Notes: generated by a model not told the origin, from the letters alone. A stretch of DNA of 64,000 nucleotides from Rhodopseudomonas palustris (GCF_003226555.1 NZ_QKQS01000023.1:268858-332857), one strand, 5' to 3'. Shown: positions 9,055 to 17,593, counted from the first letter of the stretch. A program made the numbers and translations.

Positions 9055-9772
9055 GGAAGCCGGCTCCCAGGTAACTTTCCAATACCGCAGGATCCGCCAC
9101 CACCTCCGACGGCTTGCCTTCGGCGATCTTGGCGCCGTGATGAAGCACCACCACGGTCGATGCCACCTCCATCACGATCCGCATCACGTGCTCGACCAGC
9201 AGGATCGTCAGTCCGCCCTCGGCGAGCTTGTGCAACACGCCGACAACGCCGGCCGCTTCGGTCGGCCGCAGCCCCGCCATCACCTCGTCGAGCAGCAGCA
9301 GCTTGGGGCGGGTCGACAGCGCCTTGGCCATTTCCAGCATCTTGCGATCGGGCAGGGTCAGCTGATCGGTGCGAGCATTCGCCTTGGTGGCGAGCCCGAC
9401 GCTTTCAAGCGACTCATAGGCCTTGGACCGAGCCTCCTTGACGCTCGTCGTCCAGCTGAAGGCACCCACCATGGCATTCTCCAGCACCGACATATCCTTC
9501 ATCGGTCGGACGATCTGGAAGGTCCGAGCAATGCCCATGCGACACACCGCTTCGGGCGGGTTGCGTTCGATCGAACGCCCCTCGAACTGCACCTGCCCGG
9601 CGGTCGGGCGCAGCGCGCCGGCGACAAGGTTGAAGCATGTGGTCTTGCCGGCGCCGTTCGGCCCGATCAGGGCGGTGATGCGGCCCGCTTTCAGCGAGAA
9701 GCTGACGTCATTGACCGCGACCAATCCGACGAAAGACTTGGTCAGATTCTTCACTTCGAGCAGCGCGGTCAT
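9047..9772 (-). CDS. livG: Branched-chain amino acid-type ABC transporter ATPase LivG
   Basis: Second ATPase of the Liv-type importer, 241 residues from ATG 9772, whose ATGA overlaps the livM stop. Walker A is GPNGAGKTTCFNLV and Walker B is LLLLDEVMAGL. The usual LSGGQ signature is replaced by LTLPDRKMLEMAKAL, a variant that occurs in some Liv-type systems; the partner LivF keeps a canonical LSGGEQ. A longer in-frame start at 9874 lies inside livM and is unlikely. Confidence 0.92.
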   Translation of the reverse strand: MTALLEVKNLTKSFVGLVAVNDVSFSLKAGRITALIGPNGAGKTTCFNLVAGALRPTAGQVQFEGRSIERNPPEAVCRMGIARTFQIVRPMKDMSVLENAMVGAFSWTTSVKEARSKAYESLESVGLATKANARTDQLTLPDRKMLEMAKALSTRPKLLLLDEVMAGLRPTEAAGVVGVLHKLAEGGLTILLVEHVMRIVMEVASTVVVLHHGAKIAEGKPSEVVADPAVLESYLGAGFHA

Positions 9773-10797
9773 TCCTCGACCTTCCGCAGTTGTGCAATCC
9801 GGCCGCGCGCGGGCAGTTGGATCGCGCCGTAGAGGCGCACGATCGCCGGCCAGATGCCGTCCGGGAGGAACCATACGACCAGGATCAGCACGGCCCCGTA
9901 GGCGATGCTGTTCAGTCCGGGAATTCCCAGACTGTCACCGAGAGCTCCCATGGCATGGTGCAGCGGGATTGCGGCCATCGAGCCAATCAGCGGTCCGAAC
10001 GCGGTACCCAAGCCGCCGACGACAGGACCGATCAGAACGTCGACCGAGATCGCCATCCCCATGATCGAATCCGGGAAGATCGCCCCCTGCACCAGGCCAA
10101 GCACGCCCCCGCCGACCGCAGCCGTGGCGGCCGATATCGAGACCACCAGAACCTTGTGGCGGAAGGTCCGCACTCCGAGCGCCCGAGCGGCCTCGTCATC
10201 GTCCCGCATCGCCCGCCAGACGTAGCCCCAGTAGGACCGCGAGATCATTTCCGTTCCAGCCACCCCAATGGCCGCAAGGGCGAGCGCGACGAAGTAATAG
10301 AACTGCGCATCCCCGCGCAGCATTGCGAGGTCCGCTCCGCTCGGCGCCTGATAGAACAGTCCCTGCATCCCCCCGACAAAGTCCCATCCGCCGAACATGA
10401 TTCGGGCAAACTCGGCGGCGGCGATCGTGAGCAGCGCGAAATAGATGCCCCGGACCTCGAAGCGGAAGCTCAGCCACGCCAGAACTGCGCCAACACAACC
10501 TGCGATCACCGCCCCCACCAGCAGACCGATCCACGGCGTGATGCCGTATTTGATGTTCAGGATCGCGACCGCATACGCACCGATCCCGACGAACAGGGCG
10601 TGACCGATCGACAACTGCCCGCCGATCCCGAGCATGAGATTCCACGATTGCCCCATGAACGTGAACAACAGGACGATCGTCAGAAGCGAGATGACATAGG
10701 CGTTAGATACTCCGCCCACTACGGCCAGGATCGCAAAGACCAGAACGCCGGCGCCCCACCGCTTCAGGTCGCTGGTTTGATCAGATGTCCTTTGCAC
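9769..10797 (-). CDS. livM: Branched-chain amino acid-type ABC transporter permease LivM
   Basis: Inner-membrane permease of the Liv-type importer, 342 residues, with about ten hydrophobic segments. The family signature region is visible (MLGIGGQLSIGHALFVGIGAY near residues 55-75; the EAA-like loop WRAMRDDDEAARALGV near 192). It overlaps the livH frame by 17 bp at its start and livG by 4 bp at its end. It forms the translocation pore with LivH. Confidence 0.92.
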   Translation of the reverse strand: MQRTSDQTSDLKRWGAGVLVFAILAVVGGVSNAYVISLLTIVLLFTFMGQSWNLMLGIGGQLSIGHALFVGIGAYAVAILNIKYGITPWIGLLVGAVIAGCVGAVLAWLSFRFEVRGIYFALLTIAAAEFARIMFGGWDFVGGMQGLFYQAPSGADLAMLRGDAQFYYFVALALAAIGVAGTEMISRSYWGYVWRAMRDDDEAARALGVRTFRHKVLVVSISAATAAVGGGVLGLVQGAIFPDSIMGMAISVDVLIGPVVGGLGTAFGPLIGSMAAIPLHHAMGALGDSLGIPGLNSIAYGAVLILVVWFLPDGIWPAIVRLYGAIQLPARGRIAQLRKVEE

Positions 10798-11650
10798 CGA
10801 AAAACCCCCTCGGACGGAAAATCAGGATGATGATCAGGAGCGCGTAAGGGAGTGCGGTCTTCATCGACGGCGTGAACATCAGCGCGGCGATCGCTTCGGC
10901 AACTCCGATGGTCAGCCCGCCGAGAAGAGCGCCGCCGAAGCTGCCGAGACCACCGACGATCACTGTCACGAAAGCCAGCAAGGTGAAGTCGACGGCGAGA
11001 TAGGGCTGCGCATCGAACAAAGGCGAGATCAAAGCACCGGCCACGCCGGCGCAGGCCGATCCGATTCCAAAAGTCACTGCGTAGACGCGCGGGATGTTCA
11101 GCCCCACAACGAGCCCGCCCAGTCGATTATTGGCCGCCGCGCGCAGCGAACGCCCGAATGCAGAATACTTCAAATAGGCGCCCAACGCGGCAATCAGCAG
11201 ACCGGCGGTGCCGGCCGCTTGAATGCGTGCCCAATCCAGTGTGAGCGGTCCGACCGCAACGGTCTGGAAAGAAAGCTGGGAGGCCGTCGGCCGCGGGTCC
11301 GGACCGAACGACATCAGAAGCACACCACTGAAAAGTAACGACAGGCCGATGAAGACGATAAATTGGTAGTGGTGCGGCCGGTTGACGAACCGCTTGACGA
11401 CGAGCGTCTCCAACAAATACCCGAACAGAAACATCACAACCGCGGCGATCGCAGCGGCGACAATGATCGGGACGTCCCAGACGCGAACGGTCCAGTATCC
11501 GATATAGACGCCGAACACGACCATTTCGCCATGCGCGAAATTGACCACGCGCATGACGCCGAAAATAATCGTAAGGCCGAGCGCTACGAGCCCATAAACG
11601 AGCCCGATCAGGACGCCGCTCGCGAGAACGTTGAGCCAGAGCGACAGCAT
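10781..11650 (-). CDS. livH: Branched-chain amino acid-type ABC transporter permease LivH
   Basis: Partner inner-membrane permease, 289 residues, multi-spanning. The N-terminus LIGLVYGLVALGLTIIFGVM and VVNFAHGEMVVFGVYIGYW are typical of LivH, as is the loop FGRSLRAAANNRLGGLVVG. It is the first gene of the leftward operon that runs to 1356. The start is uncertain: ATG 11650 matches the family, while ATG 11683 adds eleven residues; neither has a strong ribosome site. A 203-bp gap to the flavin reductase gene upstream may hold the operon promoter. Confidence 0.9.
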   Translation of the reverse strand: MLSLWLNVLASGVLIGLVYGLVALGLTIIFGVMRVVNFAHGEMVVFGVYIGYWTVRVWDVPIIVAAAIAAVVMFLFGYLLETLVVKRFVNRPHHYQFIVFIGLSLLFSGVLLMSFGPDPRPTASQLSFQTVAVGPLTLDWARIQAAGTAGLLIAALGAYLKYSAFGRSLRAAANNRLGGLVVGLNIPRVYAVTFGIGSACAGVAGALISPLFDAQPYLAVDFTLLAFVTVIVGGLGSFGGALLGGLTIGVAEAIAALMFTPSMKTALPYALLIIILIFRPRGFFGAKDI

Positions 11651-11853
11651 CAACGGAGACCCGTTGATGGACGCGCAATGCATCCATCAAAGATGCTTCT
11701 TTGAAAATGACTCGTCTCGATCAGCGGAGCCGTCTCGCAACACCCATGGTCGGACAACTCTTGGCTGGCGCAGAGGCTTGGGTTCCCTTGCATATCATCG
11801 TCTCTGTTGTGACTGTGGCGGAAGCGGTATCGCGTCGCGGCTCGTCTTGTCTC

Positions 11854-12399
11854 TCAAAGCACTTTGGGCGCGGCGAAAGCCCCATTGATATACACGAGCG
11901 GTTCGCTGCCAGCGTTCGTGGTCTGAGCCACGACCTCGCCGGTGAAGATCGTGTGACTACCTGCTTCGTGCGCATTGACGACGCGACAATCGAAGCTGCA
12001 GATTGCCCCGATCAGACTTGGCGCTCCGGTTTTGAGATCGCACCAAAGGCCTTCCCCGAACCGGATATCGCCCTTGCTGCCATCCTGACCGGAAAACGTC
12101 CTTGCGAGATCGACATGCTCGACGCCGAGGATGTTCCAGCAGAAGGACTCACTGCTGAGAATCGTGTCGTGAGCTCCCGCAGAGCGATTGACGCAAACGA
12201 GCACGCTCGGCGGGACCGCCGATAGAGAGCATCCCGCCGTTAGCGTTAGCCCATGGCGGTTCGGCGCTCGGCCCGTGGTGACGATCGACACGGTACCCGG
12301 CACATTGCGCATCGCAGAGCGAAAGCCCGCAGCATCAAAGGGAAACGACTCGGGCAGGAGCGTCCTCGACGCCAATGGGTGGATAACTCTTGTGTTCAT
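11854..12399 (-). CDS. Flavin reductase-like FMN-binding protein
   Basis: Protein of 181 residues with the flavin-reductase-like (HpaC/DIM6) fold: FRSAMRNVPGTVSIVTT at about residue 27, GLTLTAGCSLSAVPPSVLVCVN near 50, SSESFCWNILG near 82, and HTIFTGEVV near 145. Such proteins supply reduced FMN or FAD to two-component monooxygenases. The LLM enzyme at 5404-6537 is the natural partner in this neighbourhood. It reads leftward toward the Liv operon, 203 bp before the livH start, and may be co-transcribed with it. It could instead be a flavin-binding oxidoreductase with its own substrate. Confidence 0.87.
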   Translation of the reverse strand: MNTRVIHPLASRTLLPESFPFDAAGFRSAMRNVPGTVSIVTTGRAPNRHGLTLTAGCSLSAVPPSVLVCVNRSAGAHDTILSSESFCWNILGVEHVDLARTFSGQDGSKGDIRFGEGLWCDLKTGAPSLIGAICSFDCRVVNAHEAGSHTIFTGEVVAQTTNAGSEPLVYINGAFAAPKVL

Positions 12400-12469
12400 G
12401 CGAAAGATGCGCCCTCTATCGTCGGTGATGAATGCGGCAGCAGACGCCCCGTCCAGGCAAATGCCTGAT

Positions 12470-12814
12470 CTATCCGGCCGCCTGGTAAAACTGAATGACG
12501 TTGCCGCCTGGGTCCCGAACCTTCACCGCACGGCCGTGACTGGCCATGTCCCGAACCGTGTCGACTCGCGCACCAGCGGCTGCGGCACGCTGCATCGCTG
12601 CTTCGAGATTGTCGACGTCGAAGACGAGAACGGCGTCCTGCAGTTGCTCCGACACGGACTCGGTCGGTCCGGCGACACAGAAGGCCGCTGCATCGCTCAC
12701 GAACTGAATCCATTTGTCGGAGTCGGCGAAACGCACCTTCAAACCCAGGCCTTCGTAGAATTCGGCGAGGCGTTTGGGGTCGTTAGCTGTCAGGTAGACT
12801 TGTTTCAGTTTCAC
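12470..12814 (-). CDS. VOC-superfamily (glyoxalase/bleomycin-resistance-like) protein
   Basis: Small metal-binding-fold protein of 114 residues from a GTG at 12814, which has GGATGG about 8 bases upstream; a TTG at 12844 is the alternative. It reads VKLKQVYLTANDPKRLAEFY at the start and ends with VRDPGGNVIQFYQ, the typical two-repeat VOC pattern. Members include dioxygenases, isomerases and lyases. With 70 bp between it and the flavin reductase it may belong to the same leftward unit. The function is not assigned. Confidence 0.8.
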   Translation of the reverse strand: MKLKQVYLTANDPKRLAEFYEGLGLKVRFADSDKWIQFVSDAAAFCVAGPTESVSEQLQDAVLVFDVDNLEAAMQRAAAAGARVDTVRDMASHGRAVKVRDPGGNVIQFYQAAG

Positions 12815-13391
12815 ACACGACCATCCATTCGTCCGCCCGCTCAAATGCGATCGTGGACGGATAGTCGACCGAACCCGTCAGCATTACTGCTTGAACAGGG
12901 TGTACTGCAGACCGTTCGCCAGCATTTTATGCCGCATCGGATTTCGGACCGCGTGATCCCGCACTCTGGCTGGTTGAAAATTCGGTCGGTTGATTGATAA
13001 CTAATGGCTTCCGGCCGAGCCTATCGAGGCCAGCGATTTCGCGTGATCACCCCAAGGTCGCGGTCGCATCAATGGTCACACCGTTTGCAATCTGGGTGTT
13101 GGATGTCGCCGACCGACGGTGCCGACGAGATTCCTTGGGCGTGATTTCAATCGAGCGGCGTTGCAAACGTCACTCTGCATATCGTGTGTGCAAAAAATGT
13201 TTCGAAAGTAGGCAATCTCAATTTTGATCGCAATGCACAATGAAAAGGTTGACTGTTTTTCGATACAAGTCGGCGTTTTGTCGAAATCCCACAAGCAAGA
13301 TTGCGGTTAGCTTTTACCTCGCGATTGTCATCATCCCGTCAAGACGGGTGATGCGCGCCGCAAGAAGACTGCCAGATTTGGGAGACACGCG
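12815..13391. other. Divergent regulatory region, partly AT-rich
   Basis: This gap of 577 bp separates the leftward VOC gene from the rightward Lrp-type regulator and should hold both promoters. The part from about 13160 to 13320 is clearly richer in A/T than its surroundings. It contains an imperfect inverted repeat, TTTTTCGATACA (13256-13267) against TTTTGTCGAAAT (13276-13287), spaced like a site for an Lrp-type dimer. I see no gene; the open frames inside it are short and unlike any family. Confidence 0.4.
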
Positions 13392-14015
13392 ATGACGACG
13401 ACCTCTCTCGATAGAATCGATATCAAGATCCTGACCGAGCTCCAGCAAAACGCGAGTCTGACCAATGTCGAGCTCGCATCACGTGTCAATCTATCACCGT
13501 CGCCGTGCCTCGCACGCGTCAAGACACTCGAAAAACTAGGCGTCATCGATAAGCGAATTGCCCTGCTCGATCCCGCCGTTCTGGGCATTGGCGTAACTGC
13601 TTTCATTCAGATCAAGCTGGAGAAGCAGGTCCAGACGTCGCTCGAGGGTTTCACGCGGTCCATCGACCGTCTGGCGCAAGTCATGGAATGCTATCTAATG
13701 ACGGGCGAGAATGATTATATGCTCCGCGTCATGGCGGCCGACATAGACGATCTCGAGGATCTCATCGTCAACAAGCTCTCACGTATTCCCGGCGTTTGCA
13801 GCATTCGGTCGAACCTTGCCCTCAAACGCATTTCGCACAAGACGGTCCTGCCGATCGACACCAATCGCCCGGTGATCGTGAAGGCTTGTAGCAGCCCACC
13901 TCGTCCGGCTGAGCGCACACCCAGATCACGATACGACGCGACAAGCCCGCCGCTATCCGAAGCGCCTGTCTCCCTCAACGCTCAGTGCCTCAGCTATAGC
14001 GCGGAAAGAGTATGA
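13392..14015 (+). CDS. Lrp/AsnC-family transcriptional regulator with C-terminal extension
   Basis: A DNA-binding and ligand-sensing regulator. The N-terminal winged helix is clear (LDRIDIKILTELQQNASLTN, then VNLSPSPCLARVKTLEKLGV), followed by the RAM effector domain (ECYLMTGENDYMLRVMAADI near residue 100, ending LALKRISHKTVLP). Normal Lrp proteins stop here at about 155 residues. This one runs to 207, adding a Pro/Ser/Arg-rich tail that looks disordered. GGGAGAC sits 6-7 bases before the ATG. It is divergent from the VOC/flavin-reductase genes and 122 bp before ribB. Such regulators often control the adjacent operon, sensing an amino acid or related acid; the ligand is unknown. Confidence 0.9.
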   Translation: MTTTSLDRIDIKILTELQQNASLTNVELASRVNLSPSPCLARVKTLEKLGVIDKRIALLDPAVLGIGVTAFIQIKLEKQVQTSLEGFTRSIDRLAQVMECYLMTGENDYMLRVMAADIDDLEDLIVNKLSRIPGVCSIRSNLALKRISHKTVLPIDTNRPVIVKACSSPPRPAERTPRSRYDATSPPLSEAPVSLNAQCLSYSAERV

Positions 14016-14137
14016 AGCTATCGATAAGGCTTGTGTAACCGGCGCATCTTGGATCAACGTGGCGACGACAAGATCAGCCACACTGTTGGAGCGTCGTTCC
14101 GCGTCTGAGCCGTCGAGACCGCCTCGACGAGGCATAT

Positions 14138-15241
14138 ATGAACGTTTGTTGCCAGAGTAGTGAGATGACAGCATCAGTTAAAGCGGCACTGCAGGCATTT
14201 GCCGCGGGCGAGATCGTCGTCGTTACCGACGATGACGACCGGGAGGGCGAGGGCGACCTCGTGGTCGCCGCATCGCTGTGTAGCGCCGAGAAGATGGCCT
14301 TCATCATCCGACATACATCGGGGATCGTCTGCGCGCCCATTACGGTCGACGCCGCCAGACGCCTGCGGCTCGACCCCATGGTTCTCAACAACGATTCGGC
14401 GCACACGACGGCCTTCACCGTGTCGGTGGACTACCGACCGGACAACGGAACGGGCATCTCGGCCGAGGAGCGGGCCTCGTGCTGCCGCGCGCTCGCCAAT
14501 CCCAACGCCGGCGCCAGCGTTTTTTGCCGGCCGGGACACATCTTCCCACTGATCGCAAAGGAGGGAGGAGTACTCATGCGCTCGGGTCACACCGAGGCCG
14601 CCGTCGACTTGTGCAGGCTGGCTAATCTCGAACCGGTCGGCGTCATCAGCGAGCTGATGAACGACGACGGCTCGGTGATGAAAGGACAGCAGGTCACGGC
14701 GTTTGCCGACAGGCACAATCTAAAACAGGTCGCCATTGCTGATCTCATCCGGTTCCGGCAGGCACGTGAGACGCTGATCGAGCGCGTCTCGAGCGTCACG
14801 GCGGAGAGCCCAATCGGCCCGCTCCAGGGCTACTCCTATCGCTCGCCGTTCGACCCCATCCATCACGTCGCTTACATCTACGGCGACCTGGGTGACGGGA
14901 CCAATGTCCTCACGCGCTTCTACAAACCGAACATCCTGCGCGATTTGTTCTCAGGGCAGGAACAGGCCAAAATGAACATCATTCTGCAGCGCTTCAAGAA
15001 CAACGGCAGCGGTGTGTTCGTCTATCTGCGCGACGGTGCGGCGGGCGTTCCGCCTGCGCCGCTAGGTCCGATCAGTTCGCGCGAAGACGACCGCAACCGG
15101 CAATGGCGCGAGATCGGCGTGGGCGCTCAGATCCTGCGGGACCTGAAGATCACCTCGATCCGTCATCTCACGTCCTCGACGCATCACTTTAAGGGACTCT
15201 CAGGCTTCGGCATCGAGATCGTCCGAAACGAAGCGCTCTAG
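14138..15241 (+). CDS. ribB: 3,4-dihydroxy-2-butanone-4-phosphate synthase with degenerate GTP cyclohydrolase II domain
   Basis: A RibBA-like protein of 367 residues for riboflavin synthesis. The first 215 residues are the RibB domain, making the four-carbon precursor from ribulose 5-phosphate: TDDDDREGEGDL, ISAEERASCCRAL, FCRPGHIFPLIAKEGGVLMR and SGHTEAAVDLCRLANLEPVG. The usual DDEDRENEGD loop has Gly for Asn. The rest aligns with RibA but lacks the three zinc cysteines and the catalytic region, while its tail (GVGAQILRDLKITSIRHLT) is kept. Cyclohydrolase activity is thus doubtful. GAGG lies about 7 bases before ATG 14138. Placed beside flavin-using genes, it may boost flavin supply; a full ribA must exist elsewhere. 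Confidence 0.88.
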   Translation: MNVCCQSSEMTASVKAALQAFAAGEIVVVTDDDDREGEGDLVVAASLCSAEKMAFIIRHTSGIVCAPITVDAARRLRLDPMVLNNDSAHTTAFTVSVDYRPDNGTGISAEERASCCRALANPNAGASVFCRPGHIFPLIAKEGGVLMRSGHTEAAVDLCRLANLEPVGVISELMNDDGSVMKGQQVTAFADRHNLKQVAIADLIRFRQARETLIERVSSVTAESPIGPLQGYSYRSPFDPIHHVAYIYGDLGDGTNVLTRFYKPNILRDLFSGQEQAKMNIILQRFKNNGSGVFVYLRDGAAGVPPAPLGPISSREDDRNRQWREIGVGAQILRDLKITSIRHLTSSTHHFKGLSGFGIEIVRNEAL

Positions 15242-16144
15242 CTCGAGCCACCCGTGTTGCGAAAGTCCATTAAGCGCGTCCCGCACCTCAGGCATACGGC
15301 GAAGCCTGCAGTCCGTCTCCGGGCAGACCAGGCCCGCCCCCGTCTGGCCGGCTTCGCGTTCGGAGAAGTAGCGAGCGGGCGACTTTCCGAGCGCCTTCTT
15401 GAACATGGTGATGAAGGCGCTCACCGACTCGTAGCCCATGCCCCCTGAAACGGACTGCACCGTCTCCCCCGCAGACAATTTCTGGATGGCGACGATGATC
15501 TGAAGCTGCTGACGCCAACGACTGAAAGTCATGCCGGTCTCGGCGAGAACCAAGCGCATCAGCGTCCGCTCGCCGAGTGCGACGGCCTCGGCCCACTCTG
15601 CCACGGTCCGGCGGTCGGCCGGATTGTCCATCAAGGCATCGGCGATGATACGCAGTTTCGAACTCCGCGTGATCGGAAGGTGCAGCCGTTCGGTCGGCAT
15701 GGCGATCAGCTCGTTGAGGAGCACCGCGGCGATCTGGGCCGTCGGCCCCTGGGGATCGTAGAGCGGCGGCAACGTCGCCATCCGATGGATCAGCTCGTGC
15801 AATAGCGGTGAGATCGACAGCGTACAGCATTCCTGCGGCACGCTCGCCGCCTCCATATCTACATAGAGAAACAGCAGACTGGCGTTGCCGCTGACCCGGT
15901 TGCTGTGGGGCATGCCGCCGGGAATCCAGACGCCGCAGCGTGGCGGCACCATCCAGAGGCCGCTCGGCACTTCGCACGTCACCCCGCCGCGCTGAGCGAG
16001 CACAAGCTGCCCCTTTCGATGGGTATGGACCGGCAGCTCGTCCTCCTGCTCCTGGGTATCCACCATGCCGGCCACGATGGGGCGGTCCAAGTTGTCAGGA
16101 TCGAACTGACGATAGTGCTGATGAAGCGTGCCGCGCATTGTCAT
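15200..16144 (-). CDS. AraC-family transcriptional regulator (cupin sensor type)
   Basis: Paralogue of the regulator at 416-1282, 314 residues. The N-terminal cupin part has THRKGQLVLAQRGG and WIPGGMPHSNRVSGN; the C-terminal HTH part has RTLMRLVLAETGMTFSRWRQ and GYESVSAFITMFKKALGKSP. About 50 extra residues follow the HTH domain. Its last 42 bp overlap the end of ribB on the other strand, a tail-to-tail arrangement. The start region is divergent from the efflux locus at 16230-17593, only 85 bp away, which makes that locus a likely target. Confidence 0.9.
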   Translation of the reverse strand: MTMRGTLHQHYRQFDPDNLDRPIVAGMVDTQEQEDELPVHTHRKGQLVLAQRGGVTCEVPSGLWMVPPRCGVWIPGGMPHSNRVSGNASLLFLYVDMEAASVPQECCTLSISPLLHELIHRMATLPPLYDPQGPTAQIAAVLLNELIAMPTERLHLPITRSSKLRIIADALMDNPADRRTVAEWAEAVALGERTLMRLVLAETGMTFSRWRQQLQIIVAIQKLSAGETVQSVSGGMGYESVSAFITMFKKALGKSPARYFSEREAGQTGAGLVCPETDCRLRRMPEVRDALNGLSQHGWLELERFVSDDLDAEA

Positions 16145-16229
16145 TTCTTAGCAATTAATTGGCAGAGTATCGAAATTCTTACGACACGACAACACCTATG
16201 GTCTCCTTGCTCCACGGACCATCAACACC

Positions 16230-16681
16230 ATGCTCTCACCACTTCCGTCTCGGTTTCTTGCAGCAGCCGCGCCCGGCCGGCTCGATCCGAAATGGGCGAT
16301 GCTTACCGTGTATCTGACTGCGCAGCCCTTCGCCGGCTCCGTTCGGTCACGTGCCGTCTATCGCTTTGTCGGAACATTGCTCGGCGCTTGCGCGGCGATC
16401 GCGCTGGTGCCGGCCCTGGTCGATCAGCCCGCTTTATTGTCGGTTCCCGTCACCGCCTGGGCCGGGCTCTGCCTCTGGTCTCGACGATCCCGCGCCGACG
16501 CTGATCTCCTACGCGCTGTGGACGTCGGCTTGCCGGCCGATCGCCGCGATCCAGCTGTGATCTTCCCGACCATCACCGGCTTTCAATGCTCGAAAATATG
16601 CGTGGCACCCGCGCCGGTCGACTTCGCCATCTTCGTCATTCTGATCAAGATCTTCTACGTCGTTCTAGGAAAGCTGCCGCT
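16230..16681 (+). pseudogene. Remnant of a FUSC-family (AaeB-like) permease fused to the tail of a DUF1656 protein
   Basis: The first 80 residues are a good FUSC/aromatic-acid-exporter permease N-terminus (WAMLTVYLTAQPFAGSVRSR, then YRFVGTLLGACAAIALVPAL). After WAGLCL (about 16480) the match shifts to another frame (DDPAPTLISYALWTSA) and ends in a stop. The last part, APVDFAIFVILIKIF, resembles the C-terminus of the small DUF1656 membrane protein normally encoded between FUSC permease and HlyD protein. A complete permease has over 600 residues, so about 500 codons are missing. The simplest reading is an internal deletion plus a frameshift. The HlyD gene follows directly. Confidence 0.75.
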
Positions 16682-17593
16682 ATGACAATGATGAGTTCGA
16701 CTTTTCCCCGCGTGATGCTCATTGTCCTGCTGGTGAGCGTCGCGGCACCGGTCGGCATCGGTATGTGGGAGCATTACGCGACGGCCCCGTGGACTCGCGA
16801 CGGCCGCGTCCGCGCCGACATCATCGCAGTCGCCCCGGACGTTTCCGGCCTTGTCGACGAGGTCCTCATCAAAGATAACCAGCTCGTCCGCAAAGGCGAC
16901 GTCATGCTGCGACTGGATGCCGAACCTTTTCGCTTAGCGGTAAGCCAAGCAGAGGCCGCCTTGGCCAACCGCGAAGCTGCAGCCGAGAAGGCCGCCGGCG
17001 ATCGCGCACGATACGAGAAGCTAAGCGAGGGAGTCGTTTCGCAGCAGCAGCGCGAGACGATCCGCGCCGCGGACCTGCAGGCAAAGGCTCTGTACGATCA
17101 GGCTACCGCCGATCTCGCGATCGCTCGTCTCAACCTTGACCGATCCGAAATCCGTGCGCCCGCAAACGGCCGCGTGACCCAACTCGACTTGCGACCAGGC
17201 ACCTATGTTACCGCGGGGCGCGGCATCCTGGCGCTGATGGATACCGACACCGTGCGCGTCGAAGGCTATTTCGAGGAAACCACGCTCCCTCAGATTCATG
17301 TCGGCGACGTCGCCGCTGCGAGGCTGATGGGTGGAGCTAAACTGCGCGGCCGAATCGAAAGTATCGCCAGAAGTATCGACGATCGCGATAAACCACTGGG
17401 CACAAGCCTCCTGGCCAGCGTCAATCCTTTCTTCTCCTGGGACAGGCTCACCCAGCGCATCACGGTCCGGATCCATATCGAGAGCAAGGATATCGATCGT
17501 CTGATCGTGGGAGCAACCGCGATGGTCGAGGTTGTCGGCAAGGCGCAGTCGGGCAGACTAAAGCCTCGCCCTAGTGGCCGAGCCGGTCCTTAA
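16682..17593 (+). CDS. HlyD/EmrA/AaeA-family membrane fusion protein
   Basis: Periplasmic adaptor of an efflux system, 303 residues. One N-terminal membrane helix (about residues 9-27) is followed by TRDGRVRADIIAVAPDVSGL, the biotinyl-lipoyl-like half, then an alpha hairpin around residues 85-155 and the second lipoyl half (LDRSEIRAPANGRVTQLDLR). It is the AaeA type that works with a FUSC permease. The only such permease nearby is the broken copy immediately upstream, so this protein either serves a permease encoded elsewhere or is on the way to being lost. The start at 16682 overlaps the end of the remnant. It converges on the acyl-CoA dehydrogenase gene, 76 bp away. Confidence 0.88.
   Translation: MTMMSSTFPRVMLIVLLVSVAAPVGIGMWEHYATAPWTRDGRVRADIIAVAPDVSGLVDEVLIKDNQLVRKGDVMLRLDAEPFRLAVSQAEAALANREAAAEKAAGDRARYEKLSEGVVSQQQRETIRAADLQAKALYDQATADLAIARLNLDRSEIRAPANGRVTQLDLRPGTYVTAGRGILALMDTDTVRVEGYFEETTLPQIHVGDVAAARLMGGAKLRGRIESIARSIDDRDKPLGTSLLASVNPFFSWDRLTQRITVRIHIESKDIDRLIVGATAMVEVVGKAQSGRLKPRPSGRAGP

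Noticed and set aside
14016-14137. FMN riboswitch before ribB
   Set aside because: The 122-bp gap is short and I could not recognise the conserved RFN core, so no riboswitch is called.
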